Shown one piece after another: positions 1-8,311 of a stretch of 31,880 nucleotides of DNA. The notes under the pieces were generated by a model. That model saw only the letters and a list, made by a program, of their open reading frames with translations. It was not told the origin of the DNA and searched no databases. Within the stretch, counting starts at the first letter, position 1, and the number at the start of each line of letters is the position of its first letter. The position numbers were made by a program, and so were the translations under genes. The DNA comes from Bacillota bacterium (lineage in GTDB: Bacteria; Bacillota; Sulfobacillia; JABLXB01), in contig JANLGA010000013.1 of NCBI GenBank assembly GCA_024653225.1, positions 1 to 31,880 of the forward strand, given 5' to 3'.

Positions 1-1
1 C

Positions 2-1252
2 GAGGGCGAAAAGGTGTATGTCATCCCGATCCAGGGCACGATCGAACCCGGCCTGGCCCGGTTCGTAACGAGGGGTTTCGACGTCGCGGAGGAGGCGGGC
101 GCGCGCGCAGTGATCCTCGAGGTGTCCACCCCGGGCGGGGTTGTTGATTCGGCGATCGCGATCAAGCGGCGGGTATGGGATTCTCCCCTCGAGACGATAG
201 CGTTTGTCCGCGACCACGCGTGGTCGGCCGGGGCGCTGATAACCCTCGCCGCCCGGAAGGTGGCGATGGCGCCCGGATCGAGCATCGGGTCCGCGGAACC
301 GAGGCCCCTGGACGAGAAGGTGCTGTCGGCGTGGAGGGCCGAGCTCGAGGCCGCCGCGTTACGGGCCGGCAGGGACCCTCGACTCGCAGCCGGAATGGCC
401 GACGCCGACCTCGAGATACCGGGGGTCAAGGAGAAGGGGAAGCTCCTCAACCTCACTTGGCGGCGCGCGGTGGAGCTGGGCGTCGCGGACGCGGCCGCGG
501 CCGACCGAGACGAGGTGCTCGCGGCGTTCGGTCTCGCCGGCGCTACGGTGGTAGAGATGAAGCCCACTCCAGGCGAGGCCGCGGCGAGACTGGTGACAAA
601 TCCGGTAGTCGGCCCCGTGGTCCTCGCAATCGGGCTCATCGGGCTCCTGGCGGAGGCCCTGACCCCCGGGTGGGGAGCGCCGGGCATAGTCGGCATCCTG
701 TCCCTGGCACTCTTCTTCGGGGGCCAGATCGCGGCCGGGGCGACGGGTTGGCAGGTCGCACTCCTGTTCCTCGTGGGGATGGTATTGCTCGCGATAGAGG
801 CGTTCGTTCCCGGATTCGGAGTATTCGGGTTCAGCGGGATAGCGTGCATGGTCGTCAGCATATACCTCGCCGCTACGACCAGCGCCGGAGGCATACAAGC
901 CCTGCTGTTGGCGATCGTCATCAGCGCCGCATTCGTCGTCGCCTTCGTGCGGTTCGCAGCGAAGCGGGGTCTCTGGAAACGGCTGGCCCTGTCTTCGACC
1001 ATGCGCGGGGCGTCCGCTCGGCGGGAGCAAGGCGGCATCCCCGCGTCCCTCGGACTGGTCGGCAAACGGGGAGTCACGCTGACGCCCCTCAGGCCGGCCG
1101 GCATCGCGGAAATAGAGGGTAGAAGGGTAGACGTCGTGGCGTCCGGCGAATTCATCGAGCGCGGGGAAGCGGTAGTGGTCACCGAGGAGACGGGCCCCAG
1201 GATAGTGGTCCGCCGTGTCCAGGAACACCCAAGTAATCACGGGGGAGGCTGA
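2..1252 (+). CDS. nfeD: NfeD family membrane-bound serine protease, 5' partial
   Basis: Membrane protein of the NfeD/ClpP-class family, which partners with flotillin-like proteins. The frame is open from base 2, so the start codon and signal peptide lie outside the window; the GTG at 14 is an internal valine in the family pattern V-Y-V-I-P-I-x-G. Visible in order: a ClpP-like domain with the substrate-groove motif TPGGVVDSA, the candidate nucleophile serine in WSAGAL, and a lysine in EKGKLLNLT that fits the Ser-Lys dyad; then hydrophobic segments at about 600-960; then a soluble C-terminal OB-fold domain from GLVGKRGVTLTPLRPAG onward. About 416 residues are present. The stop is 7 bases before floA, so the two are co-transcribed. 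The family assignment is firm; the substrate is unknown. Confidence 0.93.
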   Translation, partial: EGEKVYVIPIQGTIEPGLARFVTRGFDVAEEAGARAVILEVSTPGGVVDSAIAIKRRVWDSPLETIAFVRDHAWSAGALITLAARKVAMAPGSSIGSAEPRPLDEKVLSAWRAELEAAALRAGRDPRLAAGMADADLEIPGVKEKGKLLNLTWRRAVELGVADAAAADRDEVLAAFGLAGATVVEMKPTPGEAAARLVTNPVVGPVVLAIGLIGLLAEALTPGWGAPGIVGILSLALFFGGQIAAGATGWQVALLFLVGMVLLAIEAFVPGFGVFGFSGIACMVVSIYLAATTSAGGIQALLLAIVISAAFVVAFVRFAAKRGLWKRLALSSTMRGASARREQGGIPASLGLVGKRGVTLTPLRPAGIAEIEGRRVDVVASGEFIERGEAVVVTEETGPRIVVRRVQEHPSNHGGG

Positions 1253-1259
1253 TCGTTTC

Positions 1260-2255
1260 ATGGCTGCTCTGATCTCTACCATGGTACTGTTCGCGGTCAT
1301 CATCATCGGCCTGTCGGTATTCTTCAGCTTCGTCCCACTCGGCCTCTGGATCTCCGCGCAGGCGGCCGGAGTGAGGATCGGTATCATCACCCTGGTGGGC
1401 ATGAGACTGCGGCGAGTCCCCCCGTCGAGGATCGTCAATCCCCTCATCAAGGCGATCAAGGCGGGTCTCGATGTCAACGTGAACAGCCTCGAAGCTCACT
1501 ACCTGGCGGGTGGAAACGTTGACAGGGTCGTAAACGCCCTGATCGCAGCGCAGCGCGCCGAGATCCCGCTCGGTTTCGAACGCGCCGCGGCGATAGACCT
1601 GGCCGGCAGGGACGTGCTCCAGGCCGTGCAGATGAGCGTCAATCCGAGGGTCATCGAGACGCCGGTGGTGGCGGCGGTGGCCAAAGACGGCATCGAGCTC
1701 AAGGCCAAGGCCAGGGTCACCGTGCGCGCCAACATAGACAGGCTGGTGGGAGGTGCGGGGGAGGAAACGGTCATCGCGAGGGTCGGCGAAGGCATAGTCA
1801 CGACGATCGGTTCCTCGGAGAACCACAAGATGGTCCTCGAGAATCCTGACAGTATCTCCCGCACGGTCCTGGCGAAAGGGCTCGACGCGGGCACCGCCTT
1901 TGAGATCCTGTCTATCGACATAGCGGACGTGGACGTGGGAGACAACATCGGCGCACGCCTGGAGACCGACCGCGCCGAGGCGGACAAGCGAATCGCCCAG
2001 GCCAAGGCGGAGGAAAGGCGGGCGATGGCCATCGCCCGCGAGCAGGAAATGAAGGCGCTGGTGCAGGAGCAGAGGGCGAAGGTGGTGGAGGCCGAGGCCG
2101 ACGTCCCGAGGGCGCTTTCGGAGGCGTTGAGACAGGGCAACATCGGGGCGCTCGACTACTACCAGCTGCAGAATCTGCTCGCGGACACCCAGATGCGCGA
2201 GGCCATTTCGAGAGCCGGTGCCAAGGGCGAGACGCCCGGGCCCGAGAAGAGATAG
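1260..2255 (+). CDS. floA: Flotillin-like protein FloA
   Basis: Membrane-microdomain scaffold of the YqfA/FloA family. The product is 331 residues, the same length as I recall for B. subtilis FloA, and it matches my memory of that protein along most of its length. It has one N-terminal membrane segment (about residues 3-24), the stretch GMRLRRVPPSRIVNPLI, a PHB-like region containing YLAGGNVDRVVNALIAAQRA and VGGAGEETVIARVGEGIV, and a C-terminal Ala/Glu-rich helix (AEADKRIAQAKAEERRAMA) typical of flotillin oligomerisation. I chose ATG 1260 because GGGGGAGG lies 11 bases upstream and the protein then begins just before its membrane helix; a GTG at 1215 inside nfeD is also in frame. It directly follows nfeD, its usual partner. 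Confidence 0.97.
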   Translation: MAALISTMVLFAVIIIGLSVFFSFVPLGLWISAQAAGVRIGIITLVGMRLRRVPPSRIVNPLIKAIKAGLDVNVNSLEAHYLAGGNVDRVVNALIAAQRAEIPLGFERAAAIDLAGRDVLQAVQMSVNPRVIETPVVAAVAKDGIELKAKARVTVRANIDRLVGGAGEETVIARVGEGIVTTIGSSENHKMVLENPDSISRTVLAKGLDAGTAFEILSIDIADVDVGDNIGARLETDRAEADKRIAQAKAEERRAMAIAREQEMKALVQEQRAKVVEAEADVPRALSEALRQGNIGALDYYQLQNLLADTQMREAISRAGAKGETPGPEKR

Positions 2256-2264
2256 GGTGACCGC

Positions 2265-2657
2265 ATGGACCTGCTCGCGTTCATCCTGTTCGCCTTCTTT
2301 TGGATAGTCATGTCCGCGATCTCGCGCGCCGGAAGGCGCCCGGTTCGGCCGGTACGCCCCGTACACCCCACGGCCGCGACTCCCGCTCCCGCGGATGGGC
2401 GGCGGGGAGAGGACGCACGCGCACCGCGAACCGAACCCCCGGCGCCCCCATCCCGCGCGATGCCGCCCGACGAGTCGGCGCGCGTCGCTCCCCCTCTCGA
2501 AGGGACCGAAGAGGCCGCCGCGGAACTGCCGGTCTCGGACCTCGTCGAGCCGAGGACAGTGCTGCTGGGGGTGATAGCGGCTGAAGTGCTGGGCCCCCCC
2601 GGCGGGCGCAAGCGGTCCCGGAAATTCTCTCGACCCGGCCTCAGGAATAGACTATAA
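2265..2657 (+). CDS. Small membrane-anchored hypothetical protein
   Basis: A 130-residue protein I do not recognise by name. The first 20 residues form one hydrophobic segment (LLAFILFAFFWIVMSAI), followed by an Arg/Pro/Ala-rich, probably disordered middle and a short C-terminal motif VLLGVIAAEVLGPPGGRKR. The E-x-LGPP ending resembles tails I recall from other small Firmicutes proteins, but I cannot tie it to a function. The gene starts 9 bases after floA and ends 18 bases before yqfC, and it reads in the same direction, so it is probably part of the floA-yqfC transcript. The N-terminus is expected in the membrane with a cytosolic tail. The codon use is GC-rich like its neighbours. Confidence 0.7.
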   Translation: MDLLAFILFAFFWIVMSAISRAGRRPVRPVRPVHPTAATPAPADGRRGEDARAPRTEPPAPPSRAMPPDESARVAPPLEGTEEAAAELPVSDLVEPRTVLLGVIAAEVLGPPGGRKRSRKFSRPGLRNRL

Positions 2658-2675
2658 CCTGAGGGGTGAGGGCGC

Positions 2676-2957
2676 GTGCGGCCCGGAAGAGGGGGAAGGC
2701 TCAAGAAGAAGATCGCGGGCCTCCTCGAATTGCCGGGCGATCTAGTGTTCGATTTGCCCCGAATAACCCTCATCGGGAACATGGAATTGACAGTCGAGAA
2801 CCACAGGGGGTTGATGGAATACTCCACCCACCGCGTGGTGATCGGCTTCGGTGGGGGGCAGATGACGGTCGAAGGATGCGACCTCGTCATCCGGCGGATC
2901 GTCAAGGACGAGGTCACAGTCACCGGGCGAATCTCGTCAGTCGGCCTCGAGGGGTAG
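2676..2957 (+). CDS. yqfC: Sporulation protein YqfC
   Basis: A 93-residue YabP/YqfC family protein, similar in length to the B. subtilis protein. Diagnostic stretches are LELPGDLVFDLPRITLIGN, followed by ENHRGLMEYS and a C-terminal beta-rich half ending in GRISSVGLEG. It starts at GTG 2676 with GAGGGGTGAGG about 5 bases upstream. The family is expressed in the mother cell during sporulation in B. subtilis; the biochemical role is not established. It sits 9 bases upstream of yqfD, its constant partner, and this pair is the best evidence in the window that the organism makes endospores. Confidence 0.93.
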   Translation: MRPGRGGRLKKKIAGLLELPGDLVFDLPRITLIGNMELTVENHRGLMEYSTHRVVIGFGGGQMTVEGCDLVIRRIVKDEVTVTGRISSVGLEG

Positions 2958-2966
2958 GGTCCCGAC

Positions 2967-4193
2967 ATGTCGTTGTCCGGTATCGGGCGCCTGCTCGCGG
3001 GCTGCCTCAGGATCGAGATCAGGGGGGCGACCGCGGAGAGATTCGTCAACCTGGCCGTCTCCAGGGGGATCGCCTTCTGGAACGTTCGTCGCGGACCCGG
3101 TTATCTTCAGGCCGACATAAGGATCGGCGCCTTCCGCTCGCTGCGTGACATCGCAAGGAAGACGCGCAGCCGCGTCCGCATCAAGTCGAGGCGCGGCTTG
3201 CCGTTTCTCCTGGGACGATGGAGGGGACGGCACGGGTTCCTCGCGGGGCTCGCCGCTTGTGCGTTCGCGATACTGTTCGTTTCCTCGCGTGTCTGGTTCG
3301 TGGAGGTATCCGGTGCGACCACCCAAACGCGCGCTCAAGAGGTGTTGGGGATAGCGGCGGAGTGCGGCCTCAGGCCCGGCGCCGCGACGGCCGGCCTCGA
3401 CCTGCGCGAGATAGAACTGGGAATACTGTCGAAGGCCGAGTACGTTTCATGGGCTCGGTTGCGGGTCCAGGGCACAAGGGTTATTGTTGAGATAATAGAG
3501 AAGACGCTTCCCCCGGCTCCCTCGGAAGAGGATCTCCGTCCGTGCGACCTGGTTGCCAGGGTCCCCGGGACGGTGCACGAGATCCTGGTGTACATGGGAG
3601 AGCCGGCGGTGAAAGTGGGGGATTCCGTCGCGGCGGGGCAGACGCTCATCGAGGGAAGGATCAAGGGCCCCCCGGTCGAGCGGAAGCCGGGATCGCAACC
3701 CGGCGGGGCGACGCCGACCGCCGACAAGCCGGTGCGGGCGCGGGGAAAGGTCATCGCGCGCGTCGCCAGGGTGTCGGCCGCCGAGGAGCAATTCGTCCAA
3801 TGGGTGGAGCAGAGGAGTGGCAGGACGTATTCGCGCCGAGTGGTCAGGCTGCCGGGCAAGGACATAATATGGAAGGGGAGACAACCCGTGCCGTTCGCCC
3901 GATACGAGGCCGTCAGCCGGGTCCGATCCCTGTGTTGGAGGAATATACCCCTACCTGTCGAAAGCATTACGGAAACGTTCTACGAGCTCGTGCAGGTCAA
4001 AACCGAGGTAGGGCGCGAGGAAGCAAAAGAGCGGGCGAGGATCAGGGCCCTAGAATCTGCCAGGGCACAGGTCCCCGCCGGCGCTGACGTCGTGGGTATT
4101 TCTGCCGAATCGAGCGAAAGCGATTCGGCAGTGAACGTCACAGTCACCATTACGACTCTCGAGGACATCGGGATGCCGGGACCCGCCCGGTGA
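2967..4193 (+). CDS. yqfD: Sporulation membrane protein YqfD
   Basis: A 408-residue YqfD-type sporulation protein, close to the usual length of about 400. The first 85 residues form a cytosolic domain; residues about 90-108 (FLAGLAACAFAILFVSSRVW) are the single membrane segment. The outer part begins with VEVSGATT and contains a POTRA-like segment (REIELGILSKAEYVSWARLRVQGTRVIVEIIEKT), then a region resembling a biotinyl/lipoyl hammerhead (EILVYMGEPAVKVGDSVAAGQTLI). The start is ATG 2967 after GAGGGGTAGGG. It is translationally close to yqfC and shares its transcript. The family is linked to the forespore-engulfment stage, with unknown biochemistry. The ending NVTVTITTLEDIG is typical. Confidence 0.93.
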   Translation: MSLSGIGRLLAGCLRIEIRGATAERFVNLAVSRGIAFWNVRRGPGYLQADIRIGAFRSLRDIARKTRSRVRIKSRRGLPFLLGRWRGRHGFLAGLAACAFAILFVSSRVWFVEVSGATTQTRAQEVLGIAAECGLRPGAATAGLDLREIELGILSKAEYVSWARLRVQGTRVIVEIIEKTLPPAPSEEDLRPCDLVARVPGTVHEILVYMGEPAVKVGDSVAAGQTLIEGRIKGPPVERKPGSQPGGATPTADKPVRARGKVIARVARVSAAEEQFVQWVEQRSGRTYSRRVVRLPGKDIIWKGRQPVPFARYEAVSRVRSLCWRNIPLPVESITETFYELVQVKTEVGREEAKERARIRALESARAQVPAGADVVGISAESSESDSAVNVTVTITTLEDIGMPGPAR

Positions 4194-4211
4194 CGCTGGA
4201 GGGCTGACCTG

Positions 4212-5195
4212 TTGCAGAACGAGACGGCCACCAAGAGATTCATCCTTGGGACCAACGAGGAAGCGCTGAACGCATTCGGCCGTTATGACGAGAACCTTTC
4301 GATAATAGAAAAGGCGTTCGGAGTGACGCTCCTCGCCCGCGGCAACGAGATTGTGCTGAGCGGCGACCCTTCGGAGGTCGAATCGGTGTCGGCAGTCTTG
4401 GAGCAGGTCATACGCATGGCGAGGAAGGGCCCGGTGGCCCCCCAGCAAGTCCGGTACATTATCGGCGCGTCGAGGACAGGCTCCACCGAGACGGCCGACC
4501 TCTTGAATGACACCACGATCCTCGTCACCGCCAGGGGCAAGCAGATCAAGCCTCGGACCATCGGGCAGAAGCAGTACGTTGACGCGATACGGGACAACGC
4601 GCTCACGTTCGGAATAGGACCGGCGGGGACGGGCAAGACCTACCTGGCCGTCTCGATGGCGGTGGCCGCGTTCCGCAACAGGGAGTTCAATCGGATAGTG
4701 CTGACCCGGCCGGCCGTCGAAGCCGGCGAGCGCCTCGGGTTCTTGCCCGGGACGCTCGAGGAGAAGGTCAACCCGTATCTCAGGCCGCTCTACGACGCGC
4801 TCTTCGACGTCCTCGGTGTGGAGACGTTCGAGAAGTTCATGGCCAAGGGCCTGATAGAAGTGGCTCCCCTGGCGTACATGAGGGGTCGCACCCTGGACGA
4901 CTCTTTCGTCATACTGGATGAGGCGCAGAACACGACCCCGGAACAGATGAAGATGCTCCTGACCAGGCTCGGTATCGGCTCAAAGGCGGTCGTCACCGGG
5001 GACATCACCCAGATTGACCTGCCGAAGGGGACCGAATCGGGGCTGCTGCAGGTGAGGGCGGTACTCAAGGACGTGGAGGGCGTTTCGTTCGTCTATCTCA
5101 CGGAGCAGGACGTCGTGAGGCACGAGCTGGTGCAGAGGATCATCCGGGCATACGATAGGTTCGAGAGCCGCACGCCCCCGGAAGGAGGCCGATGA
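4212..5195 (+). CDS. phoH: PhoH family ATPase
   Basis: A P-loop ATPase of the PhoH/YqfB-neighbour family, often linked with RNA metabolism and YbeY. The 327 residues match the usual 320 or so. Residues about 8-70 form an N-terminal KH-like region. Walker A is GPAGTGKT at 136-143, Walker B with DEAQ at 236-239, and the sensor stretch VVTGDITQIDLP follows at 260-271. The start is TTG 4212, chosen because GGAGGG ends 8 bases upstream and no ATG fits. The gene is followed by pgpH with 3 bases between stop and start, so the two are translationally coupled. The exact role of PhoH in bacteria is not settled; RNA helicase/nuclease-associated functions are proposed. Confidence 0.96.
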   Translation: MQNETATKRFILGTNEEALNAFGRYDENLSIIEKAFGVTLLARGNEIVLSGDPSEVESVSAVLEQVIRMARKGPVAPQQVRYIIGASRTGSTETADLLNDTTILVTARGKQIKPRTIGQKQYVDAIRDNALTFGIGPAGTGKTYLAVSMAVAAFRNREFNRIVLTRPAVEAGERLGFLPGTLEEKVNPYLRPLYDALFDVLGVETFEKFMAKGLIEVAPLAYMRGRTLDDSFVILDEAQNTTPEQMKMLLTRLGIGSKAVVTGDITQIDLPKGTESGLLQVRAVLKDVEGVSFVYLTEQDVVRHELVQRIIRAYDRFESRTPPEGGR

Positions 5196-5198
5196 CAG

Positions 5199-7418
5199 TT
5201 GGTGCTCGACCGGGTCCTGCGGACCCCAGGCTGGATGAGACTCGGTTCCGGCACGACCGTGCGGCGCTGGTTCTGGGCCGCATTCACCTTCGCGGTGCTC
5301 TCGGTCGTGCTCACGAACTCCATGATGCCCGAGCGCCTGGCGCTTCAGGAAGGGCGGAAGGCCCCGAGGGACATCAAGGCCCAGCGGGATTTCGTGGACA
5401 GGGCGGCGACCGAGAGGCTCAAGGCCGAGAGGATAGCGGAAGTCGCGGCGGTGTACGACATAGACAGGAGGGTGGCCTCCGAGATCGAGAAGAACATCGC
5501 CGCCGTTTTCGACAAGGCGGCCGGGCTCGCCGGGCAGGGGGCGCTGCCCACTCAGGACCGGCTTGACGAGCTCCGGAAGTCGTCCGGGTTGGCGATCCCG
5601 CCTCAATACGGGGAAGCCATACTGAGGGCGGATCCCGCGGGGATCCGAGAAGCGAAGGACGCCGCGATCGAGGCTTCCCGCAGGGTCCTTGAGACCGGAG
5701 TGTACGTGGATTCGTTCACTATCAGCCTCGCGCAGGTGGATTTCGAACTCTCCCAACTGCGGCTGCCCGAGGAACACAAGGCATTCGCGTCCGTGGTAGT
5801 CAAGGGGTTCATGCGGCCGAACAGGTTCATCAACGAGGCCGAGACGGCGGCGAGACGCAAGAAAGCGGCAGAATCGGTGAGCCCCGTCAAGGTGTTCAAG
5901 GGCGACCTGATAGTCGGGCGCGACGAGGTCGTCACCGAGGAACACATGAGGCTGCTCAAGGAAGCGGGCATGGTAGGAGAGAGGCAGGGGATGGCCCACG
6001 TCCTTCCGGCGGCGCTCGTGTCGCTCCTCGTGGTGTGCATCATGTGGACGTACCTCGGGCGGTTCAGGCCGGAAGTATACTCGAGCGAGAGCAAGGTCAT
6101 GCAGACCGCGTTGATCCTGTCCGGGACTGTCGTGTTATCGCGGTTCCTGGGGGCCGTCTCCGAATACCTGGCCCCGGTGCAGGGAGGAACCATGCTCCTC
6201 GCCACGCTCCTCGACCCCGGAACGGCCATACTGGGGGCGGTGTGCATGAGCGTGGCGGCGGGCGTCGCTGTCGGGAACGATGCGGCCTTCATGGTCGTGG
6301 CGGCCTTGTCGAGCGTCACGGCCGTGTACGGGATATCGAGGGTGGGGCACCGCAGCGACCTAATCCGAGCCGGCGCGCTTGTGGGGCTGGTTAGCGGCGT
6401 CTCCGCGTTCGCGATGGCCTTGGTCGCGGGGCTGCCGCTCGGCGAAGGGCTGAGGAACGTCGTCCTCGGGGTCATCAACGGGGGCGTCATCTCGCCGTTC
6501 CTGGCGCTCGGCGCCCTGCCGTTCTTCGAGACGTTGTTCAACATAATGACCCCGGTGAAACTCCTCGAATTGGCGAACCCGAATCACCCGTTGCTGAGCC
6601 GGCTCTTGATCGAGGCGCCCGGCACCTACCACCACAGCATCATGGTCGCGAACCTCGCAGAGGCGGCGGCGGAGGCAGTGGGGGCCAACTCGCTGCTGGC
6701 GCGGGTGGGCGGATACTACCATGACATCGGGAAGACCAAGAGGCCGTATTTCTTCATCGAGAATCAGCTGGGCGTGGGCGAAAACCCCCACGACAAGGTC
6801 GCGCCGGGGCTCAGCACCCTGATCGTGACTTCCCACGTGAAAGACGGGATCGAGATGGCCAGGTCCTTCCGGCTGCCCGCCAGGGTCGTGGATTTCATCC
6901 GTGAACATCACGGGACGACGCTCGTGTCATACTTTTACTCGCGGGCGACCGAAGACGAGAAGACCGGCTGCCGGCTGGCGGAGGACGACTTCAGGTACGA
7001 AGGGCCGAGGCCGAATTCCAAGGAGACGGCCATCGTAATGCTCGCGGACAGCGTCGAGGCGGCGGTCAGGTCGCTCATCAAGCCCTCGCCGGGTCGGATC
7101 GAGGCGATCGTGAGGCGGATCGTGAAGGACCGGCTTTACGACCACCAATTGGACAAGTGCGACCTGACGCTGAGGGATCTCGACACTGTCTCGGACACGT
7201 TCATGAGGGTTCTCAGCGGCATGTTCCATCCGAGGGTGGGGTACCCACAGACCTCGGGGGCCGCGGGAACGCCCTCGGGCGAGGGGACGGTCACAAATGG
7301 AGGTACTGGTGGACGTTCGGGCGGGGGAGCTTCCGAGCAGCTTGACGCCGGAAAGGCTGGAGGAGCTGGCGAAGAAGAGCGTGGAGGCGACCCTGAGCGC
7401 GGAGGGGAGATCGCCTGA
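5199..7418 (+). CDS. pgpH: Cyclic-di-AMP phosphodiesterase PgpH (7TM receptor with HD domain)
   Basis: A 739-residue YqfF/PgpH-type enzyme that hydrolyses c-di-AMP. Layout: first membrane helix at about 25-45, an extracellular 7TMR-HDED sensor domain up to about 265, seven membrane helices to about 450, then the cytosolic HD domain. HD metal residues are visible as YHHS (His478/479) and YYHDIGK (His508-Asp509), followed by REHHGTT. Start is TTG 5199 (or GTG 5202) with AAGGAGG 10 bases upstream. The sequence after HPRVGYPQ is a Gly/Ser/Glu-rich tail of about 60 residues with no family similarity that I can see, and it overlaps ybeY by 122 bases in another frame. The family's usual end would lie near the ybeY start, so this tail may be overprinted DNA. 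Confidence 0.95.
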   Translation: MVLDRVLRTPGWMRLGSGTTVRRWFWAAFTFAVLSVVLTNSMMPERLALQEGRKAPRDIKAQRDFVDRAATERLKAERIAEVAAVYDIDRRVASEIEKNIAAVFDKAAGLAGQGALPTQDRLDELRKSSGLAIPPQYGEAILRADPAGIREAKDAAIEASRRVLETGVYVDSFTISLAQVDFELSQLRLPEEHKAFASVVVKGFMRPNRFINEAETAARRKKAAESVSPVKVFKGDLIVGRDEVVTEEHMRLLKEAGMVGERQGMAHVLPAALVSLLVVCIMWTYLGRFRPEVYSSESKVMQTALILSGTVVLSRFLGAVSEYLAPVQGGTMLLATLLDPGTAILGAVCMSVAAGVAVGNDAAFMVVAALSSVTAVYGISRVGHRSDLIRAGALVGLVSGVSAFAMALVAGLPLGEGLRNVVLGVINGGVISPFLALGALPFFETLFNIMTPVKLLELANPNHPLLSRLLIEAPGTYHHSIMVANLAEAAAEAVGANSLLARVGGYYHDIGKTKRPYFFIENQLGVGENPHDKVAPGLSTLIVTSHVKDGIEMARSFRLPARVVDFIREHHGTTLVSYFYSRATEDEKTGCRLAEDDFRYEGPRPNSKETAIVMLADSVEAAVRSLIKPSPGRIEAIVRRIVKDRLYDHQLDKCDLTLRDLDTVSDTFMRVLSGMFHPRVGYPQTSGAAGTPSGEGTVTNGGTGGRSGGGASEQLDAGKAGGAGEEERGGDPERGGEIA

Positions 7419-7773
7419 CGCCGACGAGGTGAGCATCTTGTTTGCGGACGACGGCTACGTGAGGGAACTCAGCCGGAAGTATCTCGGAAGGGACGAGACG
7501 ACCGACGTGCTGGCCTTCTCGATGCTGGAGAGGACGGAAGGCGAGCCGGATGCCGTCCCGCCGCGGCCGCCCGAGATGCTCGGAGACGTGGTGGTGTCGG
7601 TGGACGCGGTGGAGAGGCAGGCCGCCGAATACGGTCACTCGGCGGAGCGCGAGGCCGCGATCTTGGTCGTGCACGGGATACTCCATCTACTCGGCTACGA
7701 CGACTGCGACGCACCGGGGCGGGCCGCCATGTACGACGCCCAGGAACGAGTAGTCGCCGCATTGGGGCTGTAG
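7297..7773 (+). CDS. ybeY: Endoribonuclease YbeY (16S rRNA maturation)
   Basis: A 158-residue YbeY metalloprotein, involved in 3' end maturation of 16S rRNA and ribosome quality control. Recognisable parts are VSILFADDGYVRELSRKYLGRDETTDVLAF, GDVVVSVDAVERQA and the metal motif VVHGILHLLGYDDCD. In the family this reads HGxLHLxGYDH; here His126 and His130 are kept but the third ligand position, 136, is Asp. Asp can bind zinc, but this is unusual. Start is ATG 7297 with GAGGGG 10 bases before it, lying inside the out-of-frame 3' end of pgpH. The dgkA-like start follows its stop after one base. PhoH, YbeY and Era together form the usual RNA-processing neighbourhood. Confidence 0.95.
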   Translation: MEVLVDVRAGELPSSLTPERLEELAKKSVEATLSAEGRSPDADEVSILFADDGYVRELSRKYLGRDETTDVLAFSMLERTEGEPDAVPPRPPEMLGDVVVSVDAVERQAAEYGHSAEREAAILVVHGILHLLGYDDCDAPGRAAMYDAQERVVAALGL

Positions 7774-7774
7774 C

Positions 7775-8227
7775 ATGCGAACCCTTCGTAGGAGCCTCGC
7801 GAACGCCGCTTCCGGCCTTCGCCACGTATGGTCCACCGAGCGCAACATGAGGGTCCACGCGGCGACCGGAGCGCTCGTGTCGGCGGCGGCGTGGCTCGGG
7901 GGACTCCCCACGCAGAGCATTCTATTCGTGCTCTCCGCGGTGGCGGCGGTGATATTCGCGGAAATCGTCAACACGGCCATCGAATCCCTGGTGGACCTCT
8001 CGACGAGGGAGTTTCATCCCCTCGCCGCTCGGTGCAAGGACATGGCTGCGGGGGCCGTCCTCGTAGCGGCGTTGTACGCCGCGGTCGTCGGACTGGTGGT
8101 CTTCCTTCCCGAGTTACCCTCCGTCGTCGGCAACCTGGCGGCGGCTGTCGAGTCGAGACCCCTCGCGGTCGGGCTCGCCGCGGTCGTCGTGGCGATCCTG
8201 TGGCGCGAGGCCCTCGCCGGAAAGTGA
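7775..8227 (+). CDS. dgkA: Diacylglycerol/undecaprenol kinase (DgkA family)
   Basis: A 150-residue integral membrane lipid kinase. In Gram-positives this family usually phosphorylates undecaprenol for the cell-wall carrier lipid. Family motifs are ERNMRVHAATG, FAEIVNTAIESLVDL (the conserved glutamates and NTAIE) and ARCKDMAAGAVL. Three hydrophobic helices are expected at about 33-50, 55-70 and 92-112, and an additional hydrophobic C-terminal segment near 130-145 (LAVGLAAVVVAILW) makes it longer than the roughly 120-residue minimal enzyme. ATG 7775 begins one base after the ybeY stop, so translation is likely coupled. The lipid specificity is inferred from the family and not from a visible residue. 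Confidence 0.92.
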   Translation: MRTLRRSLANAASGLRHVWSTERNMRVHAATGALVSAAAWLGGLPTQSILFVLSAVAAVIFAEIVNTAIESLVDLSTREFHPLAARCKDMAAGAVLVAALYAAVVGLVVFLPELPSVVGNLAAAVESRPLAVGLAAVVVAILWREALAGK

Positions 8228-8311
8228 GCTTCGCCGTGCCCGCGTACGAGCTCGTTGACGGTCCTGCCGGGTCATCCCGGTCCGGTTCCGTCGCTCACTG
8301 GGGGTGCTACA

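Noticed and set aside
8255..8311. Longer Era start at 8255 and a TTGACG promoter-like box there
   Set aside because: The extra residues have no family counterpart, and no -10 element lies at a fitting distance from TTGACG; TTG 8312 has a better ribosome-binding site.
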